A stretch of 20,214 nucleotides of DNA from Abyssibius sp040880065 (GTDB taxonomy: Bacteria; Pseudomonadota; Alphaproteobacteria; Rhodobacterales; Rhodobacteraceae). The stretch is from NCBI GenBank assembly GCA_040880065.1, contig JBBDJE010000040.1:1-20214 (forward strand), read 5' to 3'. Below are positions 1-8,104 of this stretch, in pieces (the stretch's first letter is position 1; every line of letters begins with the position of its first letter). Both the position numbers and the translations under genes were made by a program. Under the pieces are notes generated by a model. It saw nothing but the letters and a program-made list of their open reading frames with translations. It did not search any database and was not told the origin of the DNA.

Positions 1-1958
1 CCATGACCATCTTGCAGGCCTGCGAGGTTGCGGGCATTGAAATTCCGCGTATTTGCTACCACGAACGGCTGAGCATTGCCGGCAATTGCCGCATGTGTCT
101 GGTCGAGGTTGTCGGCGGCCCGCCCAAACCCACCGCAAGCTGCGCGATGCAGGTGAAAGACCTGCGCCCCGGCCCCGAAGGGCAGGCACCGGTTGTCAAA
201 ACCAACTCGCCCATGGTGAAAAAGGCCCGCGAAGGGGTGATGGAGTTCCTGCTCATCAACCATCCGCTGGATTGCCCGATTTGCGATCAGGGCGGCGAAT
301 GTGACCTGCAAGATCAGGCCATGGCCTACGGCGTTGATTTTTCACGCTTTCGCGAAGCCAAGCGCGCATCTGAAGACCTCGACCTCGGCCCGCTTGTCGC
401 CACCACGATGACACGCTGCATTTCCTGCACGCGCTGTGTGCGTTTCACCACCGAAGTTGCGGGTATCACCCAAATGGGCCAAACGGGCCGCGGCGAAGAT
501 GGCGAGATCACCTCCTATCTGAACACCACGCTCAACAGCAACCTTCAGGGCAACATCATCGACCTGTGCCCGGTTGGCGCGCTGACCTCCAAGCCCTATG
601 CATTCTCCGCGCGGCCATGGGAGCTGAGCAAGACCGAAACCATCGACGTTATGGACGGGCTTGGCGCGAATATCCGCGTGGACACGAAGGGCCGCGAAGT
701 CATGCGCATTTTGCCGCGCAACCATGATGGCGTGAACGAGGAATGGATCTCCGACAAGACCCGCTTCATCTGGGATGGTTTGCGCCGCCAGCGGCTGGAC
801 AAGCCCTATGTTCGGCGCGACGGAAAATTGCAGCCCGCAAGCTGGGCCGAGGCTTTTGCCGCGATTACCGCGCAAAAAGGCAAAAAATGGGCTGGTCTGG
901 TGGGTGATCTGGTCTCGACCGAGGCTGCCTTCGCGCTCAAGCAACTCATAAAAGCTCAGGGCGGCACGGTTGAATGCCGCGTTGACGGTGCCATGCTGCC
1001 AGCAAACGACCGTTCCGGCTATGTTGGCACCGCCACGATAGCCGATATCGACAGCGCCGACATGATCCAGTTGATCGGCACTGACCCGCGCCAGGAAAGC
1101 CCAGTGCTGAATGCCCGCATTCGCAAAGCATGGGCGCGCGGCGCAAACATTGGCCTTGTGGGTGAAGCTGTTGATCTAACATATGAATATCATCATGTCG
1201 GCACCGACCGCGCCGCGCTGCAAATGCTGGCCGAAAAGATGATCGGTGCCGCGAAAGACATGAACACCGTGGTGATCATCGGGCAGGGTGCCTTGATGGG
1301 GACGGATGCGGCGGGCGTGCTTGCCGCTGCCAAGACGCTGGTTGAATCTACCAAGTCCAAATTCATGGTGCTGCACACGGCAGCGGGCCGCGTTGGTGCG
1401 CTCGATGTCGGCTGCACGACCGAGGGTGGCATGCCAGCCGCGCTTGATGGTGCCGAAGTGGTTTACAACATGGGTGCCGATGAGATTGACATCCCCGCCG
1501 GAACCTTTGTCATCTATCAGGGCAGCCATGGTGATAGGGGCGCGCATCGCGCCGATGTTATTCTGCCCGGCGCCGCCTATACCGAGGAAAGCGGCATTTT
1601 CGTCAACACCGAAGGCCGTCCACAACTGGCGCAACGCGCCGGGTTTGCCCCCGGCGATGCCCGCGAAAACTGGGCCATTTTGCGCGCCCTGTCGGCCGAA
1701 CTTGGCGCAACACAGCCATGGGACAGCCAACAGGCGCTGCGCGGCGCAATGTTTGTAGAGCATGGCCATCTGGCGGCGCTTGATGCGGTGCCGCAAAACG
1801 AATGGGTCGCCCCGACCGCCGATAAACCCGGCAAGGGCGATTTCATCAACCCGATAACCGATTTTTACCAGACCAACCCGATCGCACGGGCCAGTCAGGT
1901 CATGGCCGAGCTGAGCCGGATGGCAGCAGCGCGCACCCAAACCCTGGCGGCGGAGTAA
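1..1958 (+). CDS. nuoG: NADH-quinone oxidoreductase subunit G (NuoG), 5'-partial
   Basis: Largest peripheral-arm subunit of respiratory complex I; it carries the iron-sulfur chain that passes electrons from NADH towards quinone. Numbering from the first in-window Met (position 3), the 2Fe-2S ligands are C18, C29, C32 and C47. H87, C91, C94 and C100 form the His/Cys-ligated 4Fe-4S site, and C139, C142, C145 and C189 the second 4Fe-4S site. A degenerate molybdopterin-oxidoreductase-like domain follows. No CxxCxxxC motif lies after residue 189, so the extra N7 cluster of E. coli-type NuoG is absent, as in Paracoccus and mitochondria. Family members usually start about 15-20 residues earlier with a ferredoxin-like strand, so the Met at position 3 is internal and the true start lies before the window. 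The stop is 4 bases before nuoH. Identity is very secure. Confidence 0.97.
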   Translation, partial: MTILQACEVAGIEIPRICYHERLSIAGNCRMCLVEVVGGPPKPTASCAMQVKDLRPGPEGQAPVVKTNSPMVKKAREGVMEFLLINHPLDCPICDQGGECDLQDQAMAYGVDFSRFREAKRASEDLDLGPLVATTMTRCISCTRCVRFTTEVAGITQMGQTGRGEDGEITSYLNTTLNSNLQGNIIDLCPVGALTSKPYAFSARPWELSKTETIDVMDGLGANIRVDTKGREVMRILPRNHDGVNEEWISDKTRFIWDGLRRQRLDKPYVRRDGKLQPASWAEAFAAITAQKGKKWAGLVGDLVSTEAAFALKQLIKAQGGTVECRVDGAMLPANDRSGYVGTATIADIDSADMIQLIGTDPRQESPVLNARIRKAWARGANIGLVGEAVDLTYEYHHVGTDRAALQMLAEKMIGAAKDMNTVVIIGQGALMGTDAAGVLAAAKTLVESTKSKFMVLHTAAGRVGALDVGCTTEGGMPAALDGAEVVYNMGADEIDIPAGTFVIYQGSHGDRGAHRADVILPGAAYTEESGIFVNTEGRPQLAQRAGFAPGDARENWAILRALSAELGATQPWDSQQALRGAMFVEHGHLAALDAVPQNEWVAPTADKPGKGDFINPITDFYQTNPIARASQVMAELSRMAAARTQTLAAE

Positions 1959-1962
1959 GCAT

Positions 1963-3003
1963 ATGGAATTCATGACCGACGTTTTCGGCTATTATTTCGG
2001 CACCTTTCTGGTGATCCTCGGCCAGTGTTTGCTGGTCACGGTGCTGGTTCTGGTGGCGCTGGCCTTCATCCTATACGGCGAACGCAAGGTCTGGGCGGCG
2101 GTTCATTTGCGCAAGGGGCCAAACGTTGTGGGGCCGTTCGGCCTGCTGCAAAGCTTTGCCGACTTCATCAAATACATCGTGAAAGAGGTTGTCGTGCCCG
2201 CCGGGGCCGACAGGTTCGTGTTTTTCCTTGCCCCGATGATGACATTTGTGCTGGCGACGGTAAGCTGGGCTGTCATTCCGTTCAATGACGGCTGGGTGAT
2301 CTCGGATCTGAATGTCGGAGTTCTGTTCATTTTTGCTATTTCCTCGCTCAGCGTCTATGGCGTGATCATGGGCGGATGGGCATCAAACTCGAAATACCCT
2401 TTTCTCGGCTCGTTGCGCTCTGCGGCGCAGATGATCTCGTATGAAGTTTCGATCGGGCTGATCATTGTTGGCGTGCTGATCACGACCGGCTCGCTCAACC
2501 TTTCGCAAATAGTGCACGCTCAGGCGGGCGATTACGGCATGTTCAGTTGGTATTGGCTGCCGCATTTCCCGATGGTCATCCTGTTTTTCATCTCGGCCCT
2601 GGCGGAAACCAACCGCCCGCCGTTTGACTTGCCCGAGGCGGAATCCGAACTGGTGGCCGGCTATCAGGTCGAATATTCCTCAACACCTTTCCTGTTGTTC
2701 ATGATCGGCGAGTTGATGGCCGTTGTCATCATGTGCGCGCTGATGACCGTGCTGTTTTTTGGCGGCTGGCTGTCACCCATTCCGGGCCTGCCCGACGGTG
2801 TTTTGTGGATGGTCGGCAAAATGCTGTTCCTCATCTTCATCTTCTCGATGGTCAAGGTCATCGTGCCACGCTACCGCTATGACCAGCTAATGCGCATCGG
2901 CTGGAAAGTTTTTCTGCCATTGTCGCTTGGTTGGGTTGTCATTGTGGCATTCTTTGCGCAATACGGCGTACCGGGCTATGCCCGCTGGGCAGTAGGGGGC
3001 TGA
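1963..3003 (+). CDS. nuoH: NADH-quinone oxidoreductase subunit H (NuoH)
   Basis: Membrane subunit of complex I that joins the peripheral and membrane arms and forms much of the quinone chamber. The 346-residue product is strongly hydrophobic with about eight to nine membrane spans. Family signatures are visible: the ERKVWAAVHLRKGPN loop after the first helix, AQMISYEVSIGL in the middle, and the acidic loop AETNRPPFDLPEAESELVAG. Length is normal. I chose the ATG at 1963 because GGAG at 1952-1955 sits 7 bases ahead; the ATG at 1972 has no comparable site. It lies 4 bases after nuoG and 1 base before nuoI, so it is cotranscribed and probably translationally coupled. Confidence 0.97.
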   Translation: MEFMTDVFGYYFGTFLVILGQCLLVTVLVLVALAFILYGERKVWAAVHLRKGPNVVGPFGLLQSFADFIKYIVKEVVVPAGADRFVFFLAPMMTFVLATVSWAVIPFNDGWVISDLNVGVLFIFAISSLSVYGVIMGGWASNSKYPFLGSLRSAAQMISYEVSIGLIIVGVLITTGSLNLSQIVHAQAGDYGMFSWYWLPHFPMVILFFISALAETNRPPFDLPEAESELVAGYQVEYSSTPFLLFMIGELMAVVIMCALMTVLFFGGWLSPIPGLPDGVLWMVGKMLFLIFIFSMVKVIVPRYRYDQLMRIGWKVFLPLSLGWVVIVAFFAQYGVPGYARWAVGG

Positions 3004-3004
3004 T

Positions 3005-3499
3005 ATGAGCGAGATCGACTGGAAACGCGCCACAAAATACTTCCTGCTTTCGGACTTTATCGCCGGGTTCCGGCTGGGCATGCGCTATTTCTTCACCCCC
3101 AAAGTAACGATCAACTACCCGCATGAAAAAAGCCCGCTTTCCCCGCGCTTTCGTGGTGAACACGCGTTGCGCCGTTACCCGAACGGCGAAGAGCGCTGCA
3201 TTGCCTGCAAGCTGTGCGAGGCGGTTTGCCCCGCGCAGGCCATTACCATTGATGCCGAGCCACGCGAGGATGGCAGCCGCCGCACCACGCGCTATGATAT
3301 CGACATGACCAAATGCATCTATTGCGGCTTTTGCCAAGAGGCCTGCCCTGTGGATGCGATTGTTGAGGGGCCGAACTTCGAGTATTCGACAGAAACCCGC
3401 GAAGAACTGTTCTATACCAAAGAAAAACTGCTGGAAAACGGTGCCCGCTGGGAAGCAGAGATTGCCCGCAATCTGGAACTGGACGCACCCTACCGCTAG
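3005..3499 (+). CDS. nuoI: NADH-quinone oxidoreductase subunit I (NuoI)
   Basis: Complex I subunit with two 4Fe-4S clusters (N6a and N6b) that relay electrons towards cluster N2 and quinone. The 164-residue product has two ferredoxin CxxCxxCxxxCP motifs: C65, C68, C71, C75 and C104, C107, C110, C114. The N-terminal amphipathic stretch ending in GMRYFF fits the family's membrane-facing helix. Length and spacing are normal. Only one base separates it from nuoH; AGGGGG at 2993-2998, inside the end of nuoH, can serve as ribosome binding site. Confidence 0.97.
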   Translation: MSEIDWKRATKYFLLSDFIAGFRLGMRYFFTPKVTINYPHEKSPLSPRFRGEHALRRYPNGEERCIACKLCEAVCPAQAITIDAEPREDGSRRTTRYDIDMTKCIYCGFCQEACPVDAIVEGPNFEYSTETREELFYTKEKLLENGARWEAEIARNLELDAPYR

Positions 3500-3522
3500 G
3501 GTGAGCTGAAGAGGAACGCACT

Positions 3523-4137
3523 ATGGGCATTACTGCCTTGGCCTTTTATCTGTTCTCGTTCATCGCCGTAGCCTCGGGCTTTATGGTGGTGATGGCGCGC
3601 AACCCGGTGCATTCGGTGTTGTGGCTCATTCTGACCTTTATCACCGCAGCGGGACTGTTCGTGCTGATGGGGGCTGAGTTTGTCGCCATGCTTTTGATCA
3701 TTGTATATGTCGGCGCGGTCGCGGTGCTGTTCCTGTTTGTCGTGATGATGCTTGATGTCGACTTTGCCGAGCTAAAGGGCGGGGTGGCCAAATTCATGCC
3801 CTTGGCGCTGCTTATCGGGCTGATATTGCTGGGCGAGCTAACGCTGGTCACGGGGCACTGGATCTTTGCCGAAAACATGCCGCAACTGCGTGACGCTGTG
3901 GCGCCCATGCCACAAGATGTGCATAACACCGCCGCACTTGGCATGCTGATCTACACCAAATACATCTTCGTGTTCCAAATCGCCGGGCTCATCCTGCTTG
4001 TTGCGATGATCGGGGCCATCGTGCTGACCATGCGCCATCGCAGCGATGTGAAGCGCCAGGATGTATTGCAGCAAATGTATCGTGATCCCGACAAAGCCGT
4101 GATCATGAAAGACATCAAACCGGGGCAAGGCATATGA
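3523..4137 (+). CDS. nuoJ: NADH-quinone oxidoreductase subunit J (NuoJ)
   Basis: Membrane-arm subunit of complex I next to the quinone chamber. The 204-residue product has about five hydrophobic spans. The third carries the conserved stretch AMLLIIVYVGAVAVLFLFVVMM, whose glycine marks the pi-bulge helix of the family. A hydrophilic tail of about 30 residues follows the last span, at DVKRQDVLQQMYRDPDKAV. The start is supported by GAAGAGGAA just upstream. The stop overlaps the nuoK start by four bases (ATGA), which points to translational coupling. Confidence 0.95.
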   Translation: MGITALAFYLFSFIAVASGFMVVMARNPVHSVLWLILTFITAAGLFVLMGAEFVAMLLIIVYVGAVAVLFLFVVMMLDVDFAELKGGVAKFMPLALLIGLILLGELTLVTGHWIFAENMPQLRDAVAPMPQDVHNTAALGMLIYTKYIFVFQIAGLILLVAMIGAIVLTMRHRSDVKRQDVLQQMYRDPDKAVIMKDIKPGQGI

Positions 4138-4439
4138 TTGGCGTTGAACACTATATCACCGTTGCGGCCATTCTGTTTGTAACGGGCATTTTCGGCATTT
4201 TCGTAAATCGCAAGAACGTCATCGTCATCCTGATGTCGATCGAGTTGATGTTGTTGGCTGTGAATATCAACCTTGTCGCCTTTTCGGTGCATCAGGGCGA
4301 TCTTGTCGGCCAGGTCTTTACGCTCTTCGTGCTGACCGTTGCCGCCGCAGAAGCGGCGATTGGTCTGGCCATTCTGGTGTGTTTCTTCCGCAATCGCGGG
4401 TCGATTGATGTTGAAAACGTCAACGTGATGAAGGGTTAG
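4134..4439 (+). CDS. nuoK: NADH-quinone oxidoreductase subunit K (NuoK)
   Basis: Small antiporter-like membrane subunit of complex I (101 residues, three membrane spans) in the proton path between the quinone site and NuoN. The two membrane glutamates known to matter in this family are present: E37 in the second span (MSIELML) and E73 in the third (AAAEAAIGL). They correspond to E36 and E72 of the E. coli protein. Length is typical. It starts within the stop of nuoJ. The 135-base gap after it is the only sizeable gap in the operon. Confidence 0.96.
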   Translation: MIGVEHYITVAAILFVTGIFGIFVNRKNVIVILMSIELMLLAVNINLVAFSVHQGDLVGQVFTLFVLTVAAAEAAIGLAILVCFFRNRGSIDVENVNVMKG

Positions 4440-4445
4440 GCAAAG

Positions 4446-4559
4446 ATGGTCAGCGTAAGTGCATTTAGCGTGGTGGGCATGTTCGGGCTGTTTTCAGTGA
4501 CCGTTCTGCCAGCCCCTATTGTGGTGTTAGTAGGAACCCTCGGGTTCATTGGCCTCTGA
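4446..4559 (+). CDS. Possible 37-residue hydrophobic small protein between nuoK and nuoL
   Basis: An ATG-to-TGA frame of 37 codons occupies most of the gap between nuoK and nuoL, starting 6 bases after the nuoK stop and ending 15 bases before nuoL. The product, beginning MVSVSAFSVVGMFG and ending TLGFIGL, has no charged residue at all and could form one or two short membrane spans. AGG at 4438-4440, 5 bases ahead of the ATG, is a modest ribosome binding site. In favour: operon context, membrane character and the otherwise tight packing. Against: it is very short and uses codons unusual for its neighbours (GTA, TTA, TCA, AGT). Published nuo clusters of Rhodobacter and Paracoccus contain several unidentified small reading frames, but I cannot tell whether this matches one. 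No function is assigned. Confidence 0.4.
   Translation: MVSVSAFSVVGMFGLFSVTVLPAPIVVLVGTLGFIGL
4534..4547 (+). other. Stem-loop in the nuoK-nuoL intergenic segment
   Basis: GAACCC and GGGTTC form a perfect 6-bp inverted repeat around TC; as RNA the hairpin would close on a CUCG tetraloop. A second short dyad, GCCTC-T-GAGGC, follows at 4553-4563 and runs into the nuoL ribosome binding region. No T-run follows, so this is unlikely to be an intrinsic terminator. It could set mRNA processing or stability between nuoK and nuoL, or be chance. Confidence 0.4.
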
Positions 4560-4574
4560 GGCAGGAAAAAGACT

Positions 4575-6533
4575 ATGGCAACTATCATCCTTTTCGCCCC
4601 GCTTCTTGGTGCGCTGATCGCCGGGTTCGGCCATCGCATAATCGGCGATAAAGGCGCGCAGGTTGTGACCACTGCGCTGCTGTTTCTGGCGGCCCTGCTG
4701 AGCTGGGTGCTGTTTTTCGGCCATTATGAAACGGCTGAAACCGTCAATATCATGCGCTGGGTTTACTCGGGCGATTTGCAGGTCGAATGGGCCATTCGCC
4801 TCGACAGGCTCACGGCGATCATGCTGGTTGTTGTGACCACGGTTTCGGCACTCGTTCACCTTTATTCCATGGGCTATATGGCGCATGACGAGCAGTTCAA
4901 AGAGAGCGAAAGCTATCGCCCGCGCTTCTTTGCCTATCTGTCATTCTTTACATTCACCATGCTGATGCTGGTGACGGCCGACAACCTTTTGCAAATGTTC
5001 TTCGGCTGGGAGGGTGTTGGCGTTGCCTCGTATCTGCTCATCGGGTTTTACTATCGCAAACCCAGCGCCAATGCCGCCGCAATAAAGGCGTTCATCGTCA
5101 ACCGTGTCGGCGATTTCGGCTTTCTGCTTGGCATTTTGGGTATTTTCTATGTAACCGGCAGCATCAACTTTGATGTGATCTTTGCCAAAGGCCCGGAAAT
5201 GGCCACACAGAGTTTCGCCTTCCTTGGCTTTCAGGTCTCGGTCATTGAAACGCTGACATTGCTGCTGTTTATCGGCGCTATGGGGAAATCGGCGCAGCTA
5301 TTGCTGCACACATGGCTGCCCGACGCGATGGAAGGCCCGACGCCTGTTTCGGCCCTTATCCACGCCGCCACAATGGTAACTGCAGGTGTGTTTCTTGTGT
5401 GCCGCATGTCGCCGCTGTTTGACTATGCTTCGGGCACGCTGATGATTGTAACTGCAGTTGGCGCAACCACCGCGTTTTTTGCCGCCACCGTGGGGCTCGT
5501 TCAAAACGACATCAAGCGCGTGATTGCCTATTCGACCTGTTCGCAGCTTGGTTATATGTTTGTTGCCGCAGGAGTTGGCGCCTATCCGGTGGCCATGTTT
5601 CATTTGTTTACGCATGCCTTTTTCAAGGCGATGCTGTTTCTTGGCGCGGGCTCTGTTATCCATGCCATGCATCATGAGCAGGATATGCGCAACTATGGCG
5701 GCTTGCGCAAAAAGATCCCGCTCACCTTTTGGGCGATGCTGATCGGAACGCTTGCCATAACCGGCGTGGGCATTCCGCTTATGGGAATAGGCTTTGCCGG
5801 TTTCCTGTCGAAAGATGCGATCATTGAAAGCGCCTTTGCAGGCGGTGGCGGCTATGCGTTCTGGATGCTGGTATTCGCCGCATTCATGACCAGCTTTTAT
5901 TCCTGGCGCCTGATGTTCATGACCTTTTACGGCAAGCCGCGCGGCAATGCGCATACGCATGAGCACGCGCATGAAAGCCCGAATGTCATGATCATCCCAC
6001 TGGCGGTGCTTGCGCTTGGTTCGGTTTTTGCCGGTATGCTTTGGGTAGACCCCTTCTTTGGTGATGGCATGGAGGCCTGGTTCGGCCCTGCCGTTGTTTC
6101 GGCCAATGACTTTCAAACCATTCACGCCGCGCATTATGTGCCGACATGGGTAAAGGTTTCGCCCTTTATCGCCATGCTTCTGGGCTTTGGCTTGTCCTTC
6201 GTCTTTTACATCATGCGCACCGATCTGCCGGCACGTTTGGCAACTACCTTCCAGCCTGCCTACCAGTTCCTGCTCAATAAATGGTATTTTGACGAGCTTT
6301 ATGACGCGATTTTCGTGCGCCCCGCCAAATGGCTCGGCACTTTTCTGTGGAAGAAGGGTGACGGGGTGGTGGTTGATGGCGCTATCAACGGCCTGTCAAT
6401 GCGGCTTGTGCCGATGCTCACACGGCTTGCAGGCCGCGCGCAGTCGGGCTTTCTGTTTACCTATGCCTTTGCGATGATCCTTGGCATCGTGGCCATTATT
6501 ACCTGGTTTGTGCTGACCGGAGGCGCGCTCTAA
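4575..6533 (+). CDS. nuoL: NADH-quinone oxidoreductase subunit L (NuoL)
   Basis: Distal antiporter-like proton-pumping subunit of complex I. At 652 residues it has the usual length, including the long C-terminal lateral helix that runs along the membrane arm. Key charged membrane residues are visible: E146 in FFGWEGVGVASYLLIGFYY and K238 in MGKSAQLLLHTWLPDAMEGP, followed by PVSALIHAATMVTAG. A His-rich loop (HTHEHAHE) lies near residue 460. AGGAAA 8 bases upstream supports the ATG. The stop shares one base with the nuoM start (TAATG). Confidence 0.97.
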   Translation: MATIILFAPLLGALIAGFGHRIIGDKGAQVVTTALLFLAALLSWVLFFGHYETAETVNIMRWVYSGDLQVEWAIRLDRLTAIMLVVVTTVSALVHLYSMGYMAHDEQFKESESYRPRFFAYLSFFTFTMLMLVTADNLLQMFFGWEGVGVASYLLIGFYYRKPSANAAAIKAFIVNRVGDFGFLLGILGIFYVTGSINFDVIFAKGPEMATQSFAFLGFQVSVIETLTLLLFIGAMGKSAQLLLHTWLPDAMEGPTPVSALIHAATMVTAGVFLVCRMSPLFDYASGTLMIVTAVGATTAFFAATVGLVQNDIKRVIAYSTCSQLGYMFVAAGVGAYPVAMFHLFTHAFFKAMLFLGAGSVIHAMHHEQDMRNYGGLRKKIPLTFWAMLIGTLAITGVGIPLMGIGFAGFLSKDAIIESAFAGGGGYAFWMLVFAAFMTSFYSWRLMFMTFYGKPRGNAHTHEHAHESPNVMIIPLAVLALGSVFAGMLWVDPFFGDGMEAWFGPAVVSANDFQTIHAAHYVPTWVKVSPFIAMLLGFGLSFVFYIMRTDLPARLATTFQPAYQFLLNKWYFDELYDAIFVRPAKWLGTFLWKKGDGVVVDGAINGLSMRLVPMLTRLAGRAQSGFLFTYAFAMILGIVAIITWFVLTGGAL

Positions 6534-8092
6534 TGCAAGACTACCTGCTCTCACTGGTGACATTCGTGCCGATGTTCGGCGCGGCAAGCCTGCTTTTATT
6601 GCTGCGCGGCGATGATGCTATGGCGCAGCGCAACGCAAAGGTTGTGGCGCTTGTCGTCACGATACTGTCGTTCATAATTTCGCTCTTCGCGCTGGCGGCG
6701 TTCGACCCGAATGATACCGGCTTCCAACTGGTCGAAGACCGCACATGGCTGGCCGGGCTGCGCTATAAAATGGGTGTCGATGGCATTTCGATCCTGTTTG
6801 TGCTGCTCACAACCTTCCTGATGCCCATTGTTATTGGTGCAAGCTGGAACGTGACCTACCGCGTCAAGGAATACATGATCGCCTTTTTGCTGCTGGAAAC
6901 GCTGATGATCGGCGTGTTCTGCGCGCTTGATATGGTGCTGTTTTACGTGTTCTTCGAGGCGGGCCTCATCCCGATGTTCATGATCATCGGCATCTGGGGC
7001 GGCAAAGACCGTATTTATGCGGCCTTCAAATTCTTCCTTTACACGCTGCTTGGCTCGGTGCTCATGCTTGTTGCGATGATCGCCATGTGGATGGATGCGG
7101 GCACGACCGACATTCCAACCCTGCTGGAATATGAGTTCAGCTCCGAAACGATCTCGGTGCTTGGCTGGCAAATTGTCGGCGGCGCGCAAACGCTTATGTT
7201 CCTTGCGTTCTTCGCCAGCTTCGCGGTGAAAATGCCAATGTGGCCTGTGCATACTTGGCTGCCCGATGCGCATGTGCAGGCCCCGACCGCAGGTTCGGTC
7301 GTGCTTGCCGCCATTCTGTTGAAAATGGGCGGCTACGGCTTCCTGCGCTTCAGCCTGCCAATGTTCCCCGTTGCAACCGAGCTGATGCAGGGCTTTGTCT
7401 TTGCGCTCTCGGCCATTGCCATCATCTACACATCTTTGGTGGCGATGATGCAAACCGACATGAAAAAGCTGATCGCTTACTCATCGGTCGCGCATATGGG
7501 TTTCGTTACCATGGGGATTTTTGCGCTCAACCAGCAGGGTGTTGACGGTGCGCTGTTCCAGATGATCAGCCACGGCTTCATCTCCGGTGCGTTGTTCCTG
7601 ATCGTTGGCGTGATCTACGACCGTATGCACACCCGCGAGATTGATGCCTATGGCGGCCTCGCCATCCGCATGCCGGTTTTCGCGCTCATCTTCATGCTGT
7701 TCACCATGGCCAATGTCGGCTTGCCGGGCACGTCGGGTTTTGTGGGCGAATTCCTCACGCTTGTCGGGGTGTTTCAGGTTTCCACATGGACAGCGCTGCT
7801 CGCCACCAGCGGTGTGATCTTGTCCGCCGCCTATGCGCTGTGGCTGTATCGCCGCGTTGTGTTTGGCGACCTTGTCAAGGAAAGCCTGAAAGGCATTGCC
7901 GATATGAGCAGCCGCGAAAAACTGCTTTTCGCACCTCTGGTTGCCGGCACATTGATTTTGGGCATTTATCCATCATTGGTGCTAGATGTGATTGGCCCGA
8001 GTGTAACCGCGCTGATCGAACCTTTTGGCGCACCAGACAGCACCGTGATGATGCTGGATGATGCCGCCATTACCACCAACACCGCGCAATAA
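6533..8092 (+). CDS. nuoM: NADH-quinone oxidoreductase subunit M (NuoM)
   Basis: Central antiporter-like proton-pumping subunit of complex I, 519 residues with about 14 membrane spans. E142 in FFEAGLIPMFMIIGIWGG and K233 in KMPMWPVHTWLPDAHVQAP match the conserved glutamate/lysine pair of the family, and the broken-helix lysine region KKLIAYSSVAHMG is present. The start overlaps the nuoL stop by one base and there is no other good start, so coupling to nuoL is likely. It ends 12 bases before nuoN. Confidence 0.97.
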   Translation: MQDYLLSLVTFVPMFGAASLLLLLRGDDAMAQRNAKVVALVVTILSFIISLFALAAFDPNDTGFQLVEDRTWLAGLRYKMGVDGISILFVLLTTFLMPIVIGASWNVTYRVKEYMIAFLLLETLMIGVFCALDMVLFYVFFEAGLIPMFMIIGIWGGKDRIYAAFKFFLYTLLGSVLMLVAMIAMWMDAGTTDIPTLLEYEFSSETISVLGWQIVGGAQTLMFLAFFASFAVKMPMWPVHTWLPDAHVQAPTAGSVVLAAILLKMGGYGFLRFSLPMFPVATELMQGFVFALSAIAIIYTSLVAMMQTDMKKLIAYSSVAHMGFVTMGIFALNQQGVDGALFQMISHGFISGALFLIVGVIYDRMHTREIDAYGGLAIRMPVFALIFMLFTMANVGLPGTSGFVGEFLTLVGVFQVSTWTALLATSGVILSAAYALWLYRRVVFGDLVKESLKGIADMSSREKLLFAPLVAGTLILGIYPSLVLDVIGPSVTALIEPFGAPDSTVMMLDDAAITTNTAQ

Positions 8093-8104
8093 CGGGTAGA
8101 GACG

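Noticed and set aside
5298..6134. 278-codon minus-strand open frame opposite nuoL
   Set aside because: Antisense shadow; Arg/His-rich translation is the usual complement of membrane-protein coding sequence.
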